64,000 bases of DNA, from the NCBI GenBank assembly GCA_025667525.1, contig CM046875.1:290513147-290577146 (forward strand), given 5' to 3'. The translations under genes and the position numbers were made by a program. How positions within the stretch are numbered: position 1 is the stretch's first letter; every line of letters begins with the position of its first letter. The DNA is from Glebionis coronaria. Taxonomy: Eukaryota > Streptophyta > Magnoliopsida > Asterales > Asteraceae. The notes under the pieces are model-generated. The model did not search any database and was not told the DNA's origin. It saw only the letters and a list, made by a program, of their open reading frames with translations. Shown here in pieces: positions 46,111 to 57,989 of the stretch.

Positions 46111-46870
46111 AAAGCTTCAACGATTCAAGCTTAGTTATGGCATTAACGATTACTCATCTTAACTTTGATACCATCGAATTGCTTTCCAAGAAAGATATTG
46201 TGCGAGGCCTTCCAAATTTGAAAATCATCAAAGATCATCTTTGTTCTTCTTGTGAGCTTTGTAAGGCTAAACGGAGTAGTTTCAAGACAAAGAATACACC
46301 AAGCTCTAAAGGACGGTTAGATCTTCTTCATATAGATTTGTGTGGCCCCATTCGTGTTCAAAGCATCAATGTGAAGTAATATGTTATGGTAATTGTCGAT
46401 GACTATTCAAGGTACACTTGGACTCACTTCTTCAGGTTTAAGGATGAAACACCCGAAGTTCATCAACTTTCTTCAGCTGATACAACGTGGTCTTCAAGCT
46501 AAAGTAAAAGTGGTACGTACTGACAGAGGCACATAATTCTTGAATTCAACTCTAAAGAATTATTTTGAAGCCGAAGGGATTGAACATGAAACATCTATTG
46601 CAAGAACACCTGAACAAAACGACGTTGTTGAAAGACGAAACTGTGCTTTAGTTGAGGCTACTCGAACATTATGATCCGTTTTAAAACTACCATTATTCTT
46701 TTAGGCCGAAGCCGTATCAACCGCATGTTACACACAAAACCATTCCTTAATTATTCCAAGATACGAATAGACACCATATCACGTAATTAATGATCGCAAA
46801 CCTTCACTCAAACACCTTCATGTTTTTGGATGTACATGTTACATTATTCGAGATGGTGAAAATATTGACA
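46111..46870 (+). pseudogene. pol: C1 GAG-pre-integrase and integrase
   Basis: A zinc-finger-like domain (HLNFDTIELLSKKDIVRGLP, then CSSCELCKAK) leads into the integrase core. The catalytic acidic residues are visible: Asp in HIDLCGP (46335), Asp in TDRGT (46522) and Glu in VVERRN (46630), the last two separated by 35 residues as in the D,D35E rule. Stops lie at 46377 and 46534, and the frame shifts between the first and second blocks. The integrase C-terminal part continues to MKEKGDACILVGY at 46873. Confidence 0.8.
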
Positions 46871-47693
46871 AGATGAAAGAGAAAGGTGATGCATGCATTC
46901 TAGTGGGATACATAACTCAGTCTAAGGGATGTAGAGCATACAACAAGAGAACATATTTGATAGTCGAAACTATTCATATCAGATTCGATGAATTGCAAGA
47001 AATGACACTTGAACAAAGAAGTTTAAGTCCCGATCCACAACGAAAAACGACTTATGTGCACAACCGCACGGAACTCGGAACTCAAGACCACAGCAATGAA
47101 CCGTTAAGTTCAAAGCTGGTTCCTAAACATGTTCCAAGAGAAGATATGACAGTGGACACGACACTTGAAGAGTTGGAAATGCTATATGGACCAATGTATG
47201 ATGAATGTTTCACGTGGGAGAAACATGTTTTATCAGAGTCTTCCGCTGTCACTCATGATAAAAATGAGGATACCGAACATCATCAACAAAAGGATACAAC
47301 TTCATCTACTTCAACACGGGTTGCTGCAAATTTACCTCCTCAGAATATCACTTCAACAATCAATCCTACAAGACCCACAAGTACTGACGATGCATTATCT
47401 GACGATGACGATTTTCACAACCCATTCGGTACACCGGTACACGAAACTGGAGAGTCTTCTACTCGCCATGTTGATCTGTCAAATATGCATACGTTATACC
47501 AACGACACCCCTCAACACATCATTGGACCCAAGATCATCCTTTGGTTCAAGTAATTGGAAACCATTTACAGGCTGTTCGTACAAGACGAAAATTAGAAAC
47601 CGATGGTGATGTTTGTATGTTTGCACTCGCCGTGAGTACAGCTGAACGAAAAACATCAAAGAAGCCATGGCTGATCATGCTTAGATTGAATCG
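46871..47693 (+). pseudogene. pol: C1 integrase C-terminus and hinge to RT
   Basis: An open stretch of 274 codons begins with KEKGDACILVGYITQSKG, the conserved end of copia integrases, and continues with RAYNKRTYLIVETIHIRFDE. It then passes through a long acidic, Ser/Thr-rich hinge (47000-47500) to the HHWTQDHPLVQVIGN block that precedes RT. One base change in length near 47660 moves the reading frame just before RT. The hinge has no enzymatic role in this family. Confidence 0.75.
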
Positions 47694-48661
47694 ATGACGG
47701 ATGAACTTCAACAATTTGAAAGACTTAAGGTCTGGGAACTTGTTGACAGACCATACGACGTGATTCCGTTAAATCTTCGATGGATATGGAAAAACAAGAT
47801 GGATGAAGAAAACACGATCATCAAGAACAAAGCTAGGATAGTGGCTAAGGGGTACGGCCAGAAAGAAGGAATTGATTTTGACGAATCATTTGCACCAGTT
47901 GCTCGTATGGAAGCGGTCAGGATTTTCCTTGCTTATGTTGCACATGAGGGATTCACTGTTTATCAAATGGAAGTGAAGACAACATTTCTTAACGGTCCTT
48001 TAAAGGAAGAAGTCTATGTCACACAGCCGGAAGGATTCGTTAATCCTCATTATCCTGAAAAGGTGTATCGTCTCCACAAAGCACTTTATGGACTCAAGCA
48101 AGCTCCAAGGGCGTGGTACGATGAGCTCTTGAAATTTATGGTATCCAAAGGTTTCTCAAAAGGTTCTATTGATCTAACTTTATTCACTTACAAATATGGG
48201 GATGACAATTTGCTTGTGCAGATTTATGTTGATGACACTATTTTCGGGTCTACAAACTCAAAACTTTCGAAATTGTTTGAAAAAGTAACGCACAACAAAT
48301 TTGAAAAGTCAATGATGGGCGAAATAAAATTCTTTCTTGGAATTCAAGTTTACCAATCTCAAGTTGTATCTTTATAAACCAAGCTAAGTATTTTCAAGAG
48401 ATAATAAAAAAGAATGGTATGAATTCATGTGACCCCATTGGGAAACCTTTATCAACCACATCGCTAGATGCCGACTTGGAGGAAAATGCCATAGATCAAA
48501 CGAGATATCGTTCCATGATCGGATCCCTCATGTACTTGACAGCAAGCAAACCCAATATTTCACATGCTACGTGTTAGTGTGCACGATATCAAGCAAGACC
48601 CACTGAAAAGCACCTCAAGGAGGTTAAACGAATCTTTCGGTACCTTAAGAATACCATTCAT
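47694..48661 (+). pseudogene. pol: C1 reverse transcriptase
   Basis: The copia RT is well preserved over 227 codons: [41 protein letters not shown]-like [49 protein letters not shown] and the catalytic YVDD at 48225-48236. A one-base shift after 48370 ends the frame; the remainder (NQAKYF, SLMYLTASKPNISHA) is readable in other frames to 48660. The usual second Asp of VDDIIFG is intact, but the gene is not translatable as a whole. Confidence 0.85.
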
Positions 48662-49204
48662 TTGGGACTCTGGTATCCGAGGGAAACCGGTTTCTTTCTA
48701 ACGGACTATTCAGATTCTGATCATGCAGAGTGTCTTGATACACGAAAACGTATTTCTGGTGGTGCACAATTTCTAGGTCAAGATAAGCTTGTGGGATGGT
48801 CTTCCAAGAAGCTGGATTGCACGTTACTATTATCAGCCGAAGTGGAGTATGTGTCTCTATCTGCGTGTTGTGCTCAAGTTCTTTGGATGAGAACACAACT
48901 CACGGATTATGGCTTTCACTTTGATAAAGTACCTATGTACTGTGACTCAAAGTTGGACATAGCCATCTCCTGCAATCCGGTACAACATTCACGCACGAAG
49001 CACATCGATGTCAGATACCACTTCATAAAGGAACAAGTTGAAAGAAGTATCGTTGAACTATACTTTGTTGGAACGGATTACCAATTAGCCGACTTGTTTA
49101 CGAAAGCTCTGTCAAAAGATAGATTTGAGTACCTCGTTAGGCAAATTGGTATGAGATGTTTGACTCCAGCAGACCTGGAGATTCTAGCAAAGGTGCCTGG
49201 TTGA
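48662..49204 (+). pseudogene. pol: C1 RNase H
   Basis: This 180-codon frame starts at MGLWYPRETGF and carries the copia RNase H landmarks: SDSDHAECLDTRKRISGG (first Asp), SSKKLDCTLLLSAEVEYVSLS (Glu), YCDSKLDIAISCNPVQHSRTKHIDVRYHFI split over the third Asp, and YQLADLFTKAL. In most copies the third block reads S-A-I-A-I; here an L-D-I change is seen. The natural stop lies at 49202. Only this last domain keeps an open frame, separated from RT by frameshifts. Confidence 0.8.
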
Positions 49205-51750
49205 TTTATCTATAAAACATCTACTTGTAAATATCTTTGAAAAAGAAAAATACAAATATATAAAACATATCAAAACAAAACACAAAATTAACAACCTTTT
49301 AAAACCCAAAAATATTATTCTCGACATGTCTTTCATTATCGATAATATGGACATACCTAGAAATGTTGCTCAATAACGACACGGGTGTGTACATAAATCT
49401 CGAATGAAAGTTGTAAATACTGTTCAAAACATGTCATTTCTATTTAATAAAGGAAATTGTCTATTTTGGATAATATTTCCATATAACTGGTAGAGAAATC
49501 TATCTTGGGTTGAGCATGTCACAAAACATTCAACGTTTTGAGCTCAACACAATGGCTTGTAATCACTTTTAGATTGCAACCCGGATCTATATTCATGGGG
49601 GAGTGTACGACTTCGTGCTCTTACCCTCAGCAAAAGAAGAGAAATCTTCTTACACTTGAGTGGATTCGTCAAGACATTCAAAGTCTATGAACTCAAGTTC
49701 TTTAGAAAAACCTATTCGCCAAAAAGAAATAGGATTTTTCAAAAAGCGTTGAAAACAATTTTTTCAAGAATTTTCAATGATTATTCATAATCTTTCAAAA
49801 TTATGTGTCCAACAACTCACATCCTCAAAAAGAGAAATGTGGATCACATCCTCACAATGAAAATTCCATTGGATCAATTTTGAGGGGGGGCATTTCAACT
49901 TTATGCAAAGATTGACAAATCTTTCTCCCGGAGATTTTCAAGACCATTTTTTAAAATATATTTTAATCAAATTTGGTATCTCTAATATCAAAAGATTTTA
50001 TATATTAGAGATAGGGGAGAAAATGTGATTAAAATGTGATCTTATATAAGGCTCAAGAACTTTTAACTCTTACCCACATGTGCGAAAATGTTTTACGATC
50101 AAATACCCTTGTTAGAAATTTGTTAAATGTCTTTCAAACACCTTGTTAGACATTTGAAGTGCTTTTTATGGTTACGATCAAATACCCATAACATCTTTAA
50201 TCCATGACGTTATTGGTGTCAAAAGGGTGGTTAGGTTTAAGTCATATGATCCAACCAGAACCGGAGGGATCTTCCCACGGACAATCCAATGGATTATTAG
50301 AAGTCCTTAGGAAAGATGGAGTAGAATATGAACGTAGCTGAATGTCGACTAAGTACTGATGCTAGCACTAGAGCAATCACAACAAGGTGCTAGTAATGAT
50401 ATCTTGGTAAGCATTGAAGGGGTTGAAGAATGAAAAAGAAATGTAAGGATAAAGGGTGTAAAGAAATTAGCCCTCCATACAACTTAGGCAGAAACCGGGT
50501 CAACACATCTTGAAGAGAACTCATCATGGACCCAGTGATGTAATGCAAAACCTCTCCCTAGCTACACAAGCTTCTCTCAAAAGAAGTTTGTTTTATTGAC
50601 ACAGTGATCAACATGACTTCTATTGACTTACTCACTCCGAGATAGTTGATATTGAATAAGTGTCATCTGCTCCAGCCTTCGGCCACTAAAAGTGCACAAA
50701 TCGAGTCTAGAGCCTAGAGATCAATCAAATCTCGTTAGGACACACGGATGACGTACAAGAGAGTCCTACGCTACATCCTTGCGGTATTGCTAGAACACTC
50801 AGAGTGATACTACTTAGTATTCACAATGATGAGTGGAAATCCTTCCAGTGTTAACGTCAAACAGCACTGCGGTAGGTCATATGTAAGATTCTCTGTGAAT
50901 TGAACATGTGTAAAACTGAAAAGAAACAGTGGTTTGATTCTGAATTGATTCAAACTCGTTTCAGGTTTCTGCACAATATCTTTATGATTTTTCCAGAACA
51001 CTCAAAATGATATTCATTAATATTCACAGTGACGAATGGAAATCCTTCTAGCGTCAACCTCAAACAGCGCTACGGTAGGTGACTTGCGAGATTCTATGAA
51101 TCAAGCTTGTGTCAACTGGAAAGCAACAATGGTAAGATTCTTTATAAATCACACTTGTTCCAAGAATTTGAATTGACGACTTAATCAAGCGGATATTTAT
51201 CCAATTGATTCACTCTTTATGATAACAGTCTTTCTTTGAGACGGTCGAGTAAAGAGAACGGCTAGTACAGCCGCGAAATCCTGTCAAGGAGATTCTTAAT
51301 TGAATCTAACTATCACAGGTACAATATTTAAAATCGTATAACGGTCTTCACCGACCGGAGGTAAAACGCTTCCGATTTAGGACGAATGTCAAAGCTATTA
51401 AGTTCGTGTCTATTTTTTGTCTCGAGAAGGTGGCGTTACGGTGTACTCAGCAAAGTCAAAGATTCAAAACCACATAATCATGCCTAGAGACATATTCAGC
51501 AATTAATTGTGTGAGTATGTGGATGAAGACACAAGCTCGCAAGATGACAAAGAAAAGTTAAGGATGATTTGAAGATCTCAAGATTAAAGACAAAGTCGAA
51601 AGACAACGACAAAGGCTCAAAGAACACAGCATGAAGGAACAAGACTACTATTACACGTTCAAGATTCATTTATGGCGAGATTAGTGATCTCTACAAATCT
51701 CCAAATGACAAAGGGTAATAGCCTATCATAAAGGGTAATGACCTCTCATT
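49205..51750 (+). other. C1 long 3' noncoding region
   Basis: 2.5 kb without a credible gene lie between the RNase H stop and the polypurine tract. G-rich runs occur at 49598 (GGGGGAG) and 49882 (GAGGGGGGG) besides the true tract. A diverged 203-bp tandem repeat lies at 50794-51199. The minus-strand frame at 50810-51001 is chance. Confidence 0.6.
50794..51199 (+). repeat. Two diverged 203-bp tandem units
   Basis: AACACTCAGAGTGATACTAC at 50794 recurs with changes at 50997, followed in both by GGAAATCCTTC and then GCTACGGTAGGT or GCACTGCGGTAGGT. The offset is 203 bases. The second unit fades after about 51170. Confidence 0.7.
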
Positions 51751-51757
51751 GGGGGAG
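51751..51757 (+). promoter_or_regulatory. C1 polypurine tract
   Basis: GGGGGAG, two bases before the LTR start TGTTAGCC. This is the common ATTGGGGGAGATTGTTAG layout of plant copia elements. Confidence 0.8.
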
Positions 51758-51759
51758 AT

Positions 51760-52159
51760 TGTTAGCCTCAAAATATTGAGTCAAACAAGAATGTTCGGTC
51801 ATATGATTATTATGTATCGTATTTTAGAAAGTTGTAATAGGTAGTAGATTAGTCGTGTTTACGGGATTAACTTTAAGCTAAAGTTCATTCATAAGTAACT
51901 AAAGCCTAAAAGGAAAGTCCGGCCCATAATCATATAGCCCATTATGTCACATGTAGGAAAGGCTATAAATACCTCTCCTTGCATGTAAAGAGAGGTTGGG
52001 TGACTCATTTTCTCTAATTCTCTAATCTAATATTCACCAAGTTTCACACACTTCTCTCTCTTTTCTCTCTCTACTTTCTCTTTCTAGAATTCATCTATCT
52101 TCTATCTACCTTTCTTGTTTGATCATCGTATTATAAGGGACAACATCATAGGTTTAGCA
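51760..52159 (+). repeat. C1 3' LTR (0.4 kb)
   Basis: Starts TGTTAGCCTCAA and ends GGTTTAGCA, an imperfect inverted match. A TATAAATA box lies at 51964-51971 and is followed by CT-rich sequence. GTAAA after 52159 would be the target duplication. Confidence 0.7.
51964..51971 (+). promoter_or_regulatory. TATA box of C1 LTR
   Basis: TATAAATA, 205 bases into the LTR and about 60 bases before a CTCTCTTTTCTCTCT stretch, the expected start region of transcription. Confidence 0.55.
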
Positions 52160-54210
52160 GTAAAGGTGTGGAACACAAGAATTAATTTGTAAACACGTAG
52201 TAGGGAAAATGGTTATATACGTCAACCATAGTCCGAACTATTATTCTTATTGCTGTTCAATTCATGAACCGAAGCTTAACTCAATGTAAGTTCCTCTAGG
52301 GAGTATTCAGCCTAAATACTCAAGAATAAACAAATATTAGTGTGTCAAGGTAATCGGGACGGGGATAGTCAATCCCGATGGATCCACCCACAATATTCAC
52401 GCTTGGTAGCATGATTAATTAATGGTTCATGATTAGGAGAGGAAACTAAAGGCTAGACTAGAAAGAAATAATAATATTGAATGTCTGGAAAGCATACACG
52501 TTCTAGATAGCATACAAGTTTTGGATAGCATACAAGTTCTGCATAACATACAATTTTTAAATGGTTGTGTTCCATCATGTAAAATCTCACCCCGTGTTTA
52601 GAAACCATGTATAAGTAAAAAGGGGAGATGAACTCACCTTACCCACGAGGTAAGTCAATCACGGTACTCAGCAACTTAGTAGAAACAATGGTAGTGTGAT
52701 GATCCTGACGATATGGATGCCCGGAAACATGAAAACCGCAACCTATCAAAATAAGGCGCGCGTTATGACTCGAACTCAAATATCGATCTATATAAAATAT
52801 AATATGACTCAAATGTTTTCAACGTATTCACATTTCAAAACAATCGAAACAAACCAAATGACTTCATACTAAGCCATTTATTCCAACACTACGTTCAAAC
52901 ACTTGTATACTTGAAATTGACCCGTCATAAGACGCCAAGTTAACGCAAGTCAAACTATCCCTTTACATGACTCGTACCAGTAGCTAAGTCATTTATATAA
53001 TGACTAAAAAATTGAGTAAGTCACCATGTCCGATAGTGAATACTCAAACTCACGCAACACAAGCATTGAACTATGTGTCCAAAATACAATCAGCAAATAC
53101 ACTCCAAATGTACACACCGATCTACCCTATCTAGACTTGTGCGTTTTAGATGAAAATTGGTGTCAAGGTAACTTATAACCAATATAAGACCCTGCCAAAA
53201 TTTGAGCCGAAGTTCATACTTTAAAACCCATCATCTCGACACTTTACTCGACTCTAAATTTGGGACAGATTGTATACTTGTTTTATAAAACCGTTCATGC
53301 CGCTTTAAAAGTACTAACTTGACAATCCCCCTTTTAAAACCACTACTAGACTCATCAATTTAAGTTTATAGAATTTGGAAAACGTTAGTACCCATTATCT
53401 AACCAAGCCTAAAGTCCATGAGAGTCGACCTAATATCAGCCACAATTTCGGATTGTGCCGATTTGCGTCTCCCGGTACACGAATACTAAAACTAGCATAA
53501 CTTTTGATCCGTAATGAGTTAGAAGCTCTATCTTATACGAAAACGAGCGTCTCGGAAAACTTTACAACAAATTCAAATAATCTCAGCCTATCCCAAATCT
53601 TAAACCCACGAAAAATCTGTTCTAGACCTACTGTCCAAAATACATTTTTATAAAATCATAACAAATAAATTTTCCAACCAAAACTAATCATTATCATACC
53701 TATAGAATCACCCCACTATCATACCCATCAAACAAACAATCCTAAAACACTTGCATACATTAAAAACAAAAATCAAAAACCAAAAACATTAATTTTTAAA
53801 CATCAAAACATAAAAATCTAGCTATGATCATCATATATATGATGATAAAAAACAATCCCAACCATAGAATCATAAAAACATAAAATTATTTGCATGTGTA
53901 ATATTTTTACATTATTGGAATCACCATTCAATTCTATGAAGTGTTCTTTGATTAGATTTTGTTAAAAACTAGTAGAAGTTGATGATCTAGGGGTGTTTTA
54001 GGTTGTTTAGGGTGGCGGCAAACAAGAGGGGAGAGAGGAGGATGGTGGTTTTTTATAAATGATATGTGTGTGATTTTGTGTATAGAAAATCCTTTTATAT
54101 GGTATAAAGTTAGGGCCAAATTTTCTATGTTTTTATACCTTTGGACTAAAAAGAAATTTAATAGTTTAAAGGGTAGAAAGTGACTATTACTCAATCTTGA
54201 AAATATTTAC
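52160..54210 (-). repeat. E0: oldest chromovirus-type LTR fragment
   Basis: On the minus strand this aligns with the E5 LTR (54211-57116) over about 2 kb, starting about 430 bases into that LTR. Shared blocks include TAAGACGCCAAGTTAACGC (52929), CACTCCAAATGTACACACC (53101) and TCCCGGTACACGAATACTAA (53469). It is cut at the left by C1 and at the right by E5, both of which seem to have inserted into it. It is more diverged from the E5 LTR than a sibling LTR pair should be. No internal region is in the window. Confidence 0.65.
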
Positions 54211-54289
54211 TATAATACCCCCAAATTTTGGTCATAACAGCGGAAGGGTCATTGGGTGTTACTATCATGGTTCAATCTAATAATCATAG

Positions 54290-54314
54290 AAAACGGCTCA
54301 AAACGAGCCGTTTT
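54290..54314. repeat. Perfect 10-bp hairpin in E5 LTR end
   Basis: AAAACGGCTC, loop AAAAC, GAGCCGTTTT. It lies 80 bases from the LTR 3' terminus. Confidence 0.7.
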
Positions 54315-55070
54315 ATTAAAAACATCCATTCATTTTCATTTAACAATAGGACTTTTCACACGGTCCCACATAATTTAAAGTTTACAAACATAGTAAAAGA
54401 TAAAATATTCTTTGAATGGATACTTTTTGCAAAAGCGGGCCAAAACATTTCAAATAAGCAAGCTTCACGAAACCTTCTTCATCGAGTGTCTTCCCAATGG
54501 ACCTGAGATAAAATATGCTAAAAAGTCAGCAAAATTTGCCGAGTGAATCTATAGAGTTTAATTTAAATAAAGAGAACACAAGTATTCAAAATAACCTTCC
54601 ATGGTTAATAATTTATCAAAGACAATTATGTTGTACGGACATAATTATCGGTGTCATTACATAAGTCTCGTGACATTGAACGTTAAAATATATTATTTCA
54701 GCCCAACAAACCTAGACAAGTGCTTATATTTCTCTTATACAAAGCATCCGATGTTTCATTACTAGTGCATCACAACACCACGCGATAGCTAGTCGCGACC
54801 GACTGGGCGTCACCCAGATAGATCTATCCATAGCATTAGCATTACTTCGATTAACAATTCACGATTCATGGGTCTTTTAAGGATAAACAAACTTATGTAA
54901 TAAATTTCATCTAAACATACAACCGAGTTCCTTGTGTTAAATTTTTAAAACAAAGAGGGTTTACCACAACTTCTCGTTGTACCCTTCGTTTATAATAAAT
55001 GCTTTTCCAATAAGTAGGGTTTCCACAACTTCTCGTTATACCCTTTATTTTAAATAAACAAGCATGTTAT

Positions 55071-55083
55071 CCCCCCCCCCCCC
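55071..55083 (+). repeat. C13 homopolymer
   Basis: Thirteen consecutive C in an AT-rich region, followed by GCGGG. The length may be inaccurate in the assembly. Confidence 0.8.
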
Positions 55084-57116
55084 GCGGGTTTTATAAAACA
55101 AGTAAACATGTTAAAAGCGAGCCTATAGACTCACCTTAGCCAGTAGTGGTAATGAGACGATCGCCGAAGATTAGTGATGCCCGTTTAAACACGAAAATCG
55201 CAACCTACCTAATAAGGCGCGTTCGTTAATAATCGACTCAAGTATAAGTTATACTTAAATAATATAGAAATCAAAATTACAAAACCAAGACAATCCCGAA
55301 AAATTTAATAATACAAGTGTTATTACTATACCCTTTTATTCAACACTATTCTTTTAAACACTTACACTCTCGATATTGACCTGTCTTAAGACGCCAAGTC
55401 AACACAAGTCAAATTATCATTTTACTTCTCTAGGACCAGTAACTAAGTCATTTATATAATGACTTAACACTTGAGTAAATCACCATGTCCAATGGCGAAT
55501 ACTCAACTCACACCACATAATTATTGAACTACCTATCCAAAATACCAATCAACATGTACACTCCAAATGTACACACCAATCTACCCTATCTACAATTGTC
55601 CGATTTCGACGAAACTTGGTCACAAACTCACACATAATATGAATAAGACTCAGTTTAAGTTTCACTCAAAAATATTACTTCTAAGGCTTTCTGCCCAACA
55701 CATCTATGAGTTACAAAAACCGGACAGATTTACGCCTTTGACTCGTAAAACCATTTTGACATATCTAAACAACTCCATTTATAAAAGTGACACTCGGGTT
55801 TGAAAATAGACTCATGACCCGAGGTTTAGACTTTAACATCAGTCCTTGAACATTTTTAAAACTCATTCTATAGTCCCCGAGATCTGATCCAAATATCGAC
55901 AACAATTTTCAGATTGTGCCGATACTCGTCTCCCGGTACACGAATACTAAAACTGGCATAACTTCTCGCTCGTTTGGAGCTAGTAGCTCTACCTTATATC
56001 AAATCGAAGCTAACAAAATTATCTACAACCCTATCTCATTAGTTTAACATGATTCATACAGTAAGTAACCCAAAAATGTCCTTTTACCTACTGGTCTAAA
56101 ATGACTAGTTAGAAATCATGTTAAATCAACATTTTGACCCATTTTAACAATTTATATACTCCTAATATCATCTATCAATCATCTACAACAAATCATATAA
56201 CCTATAAAACCCTTGAATTCAATCTAATAAAAATCAAATATAAAAATTCATACATGCAACAACACCCCACTCAAATATAATAATAATAACAACATGTTTG
56301 ACCATAAAAATAGATCAAACAACATGTTCTTCATCAAAAATTGAAAAGAAAAATAAAGTGAATGCATGTTGGAAAAATTTATACCAAAATGAAGCTCTTG
56401 AAATTTCTTGGATGGGTCTTCTTTTAATTTTGGAAGATTCAAAGTAGAAATCAAATAAATTTGATGGATGTGTGATGATGGTGAACGGCCAACATGAAGA
56501 AAAGAGAGAGAGATTTGCCTTTTTTTTGCAAAAAATGATTTTTAATAATAAAATAGATAGTGGAAAAATTATTTATAGTCCAAGTTTTGGGTAATTTTTG
56601 TCAAAAATACATTCTTTTGGGTTAAAATGTAAATATTAACTTAACTAGCCGGAAATGACAAAAGTAAATTTTGAAAATATTTACTGGGCTCGGGTTTCGT
56701 AAAAATGCTTTTCAAAAGTAAAAACGATTCATAAATATAATAATAAAGCTTCGACACGACTTAAAACGTAATTCAATCGAAAACGTCGAAAATATAAAAT
56801 ATCGAGACAATTGATAATAAAGCATGAAATTTTAGGCATCCGTCGGTATCGCGATCACTAATAGCTCTCGTCATTCGTTAAAATATAAAACACGAGAAAT
56901 AAAGATAAATATAATAAAAATCATTTATGATAAATTGAGAAATAATATAGACACCTAACGTCTTCCTTGCCGGTTTTCATCTAATCGACATTCTCACGCT
57001 AGTTTCAAGTCATAACCTTCTCGGTTAGTTGATAGTTTAAAATTCTCATTCAAGTAAACACATAATACGTAATAGTCGAGATTAAAATAACGACCTGAAA
57101 TTGACGGATTGTCACA

Positions 57117-57128
57117 TCATCCCCACCA
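57117..57128 (-). promoter_or_regulatory. E5 polypurine tract
   Basis: The minus strand reads GGTGGGGATGATG up to the LTR start, preceded by GACGAAGATCCCAATTT, a common end of plant chromovirus pol genes. Confidence 0.7.
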
Positions 57129-57800
57129 AATTGGGATCTTCGTCCCGAAGATCAACTTGCGTTCTTCCTCGATCGCTCGTCGAAATCAAAGGGTTAAACG
57201 TATTTTGGTCCTCGTCTTGAGTTCCATCACACTTGACAATAGGAATTCGACTTTGTTTCTGTTGCCTAACTTCCTTATCGATAATATCAACAAGTACTTT
57301 GATGAATGCAACTTACCATCGATTAATACTTCATCAAGAGGGATAATAAGATCTTTGTTAGAAAGTATTTTCTTTAGGTTAGACATATGAAAAGTATTGT
57401 GAATTCCTTGTAGCTCTCGAGGTAATTTAAATTTTCATGCCACCGGACCTACTCTCGATATCATCTCGAATGGTACAGACTAACGGGGACTTAACTTCCC
57501 ACATTTTCCAAAATATATAGCAACCTTTTCATGGTGATAGCTTTGGCATAACTTTTCCACCTACCTCGATTTCCAAAGGTTTTCGCTTCACATCGTCATA
57601 ACTTCTATATCTATTACTAGTAGTTAACAAACGATTCTTAGTTCGCACGATCATTTTATTTATCGAAATGAAATGAGCAGAGTCAATCAGTCAACACTGA
57701 CAAAATTAAATCAATTCAGGCTGAGTTTTCAAGAACGTAACAATAAAGTCCATTGTAATTTGCTCCTACTTCCCAAATGATAACAAATAACACAATTGTA
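57129..57800 (-). pseudogene. pol: E5 integrase C-terminus and chromodomain remnants
   Basis: On the minus strand, near 57790-57640, MDFIVTFLKTQPE and then LTDSAHFISINKM match the integrase core blocks MDFITKLPRT / DRLTKSAHFLPIN. Pieces of the integrase tail follow (VGGKVMPKLSP, KGCYIF). At 57386-57186 VSNLKKILSNKDLIIPLDEVL and IDGKLHSSKYL match the HVSNLKKCLSDE / IPLDEIxIDDKLHF start of the terminal region, and MELKTRTKIRL corresponds to VKVRWNSRRGPEF. Several stops separate the pieces. Confidence 0.7.
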
Positions 57801-57989
57801 ATCACTTAAAGGCTTATTTACCTCTTTTATTCCAGAATACGTTATAGGCTCTTACTATCGGTGGATACCGTACATTAGTGCCATACAATTAATGTCTCAA
57901 TAGACGAAGAGTAAAATCACCGCACCCAATTACAAGTCGTGGGTTGTGCAGTTTACTCATTCTTCCTAGGTTTTCTACAAGCATACAAA

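Larger units (their letters stand above)
45728..52159 (+). mobile_element. C1: 5'-truncated Ty1/copia element
   Basis: The copia order protease, GAG-pre-integrase, integrase, RT, RNase H is present with several stops and frameshifts, followed by a 2.5-kb noncoding region, a polypurine tract (51751) and a 0.4-kb LTR (51760-52159). The 5' LTR, primer site and gag are absent because the E2 LTR ends exactly at 45727; they may lie left of the window. The long, repeat-bearing 3' region with several G-rich tracts fits the Sire/Maximus group, though I cannot prove the clade. Confidence 0.8.
54211..57116 (-). repeat. E5 3' LTR
   Basis: The minus strand starts TGTGACAATCCG, like the E6 LTR (TGTGACAATCTA), and ends in a decayed GTATTATA that aligns with GTGTTACA of E6. 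Length is 2.9 kb. A C13 homopolymer lies at 55071-55083. The frames at 54228, 55567 and 56248 are not protein-like. Confidence 0.7.

Noticed and set aside
50794..51199. CRISPR-like or satellite array
   Set aside because: Only two diverged 203-bp units with no spacer structure, in a plant retrotransposon 3' region.
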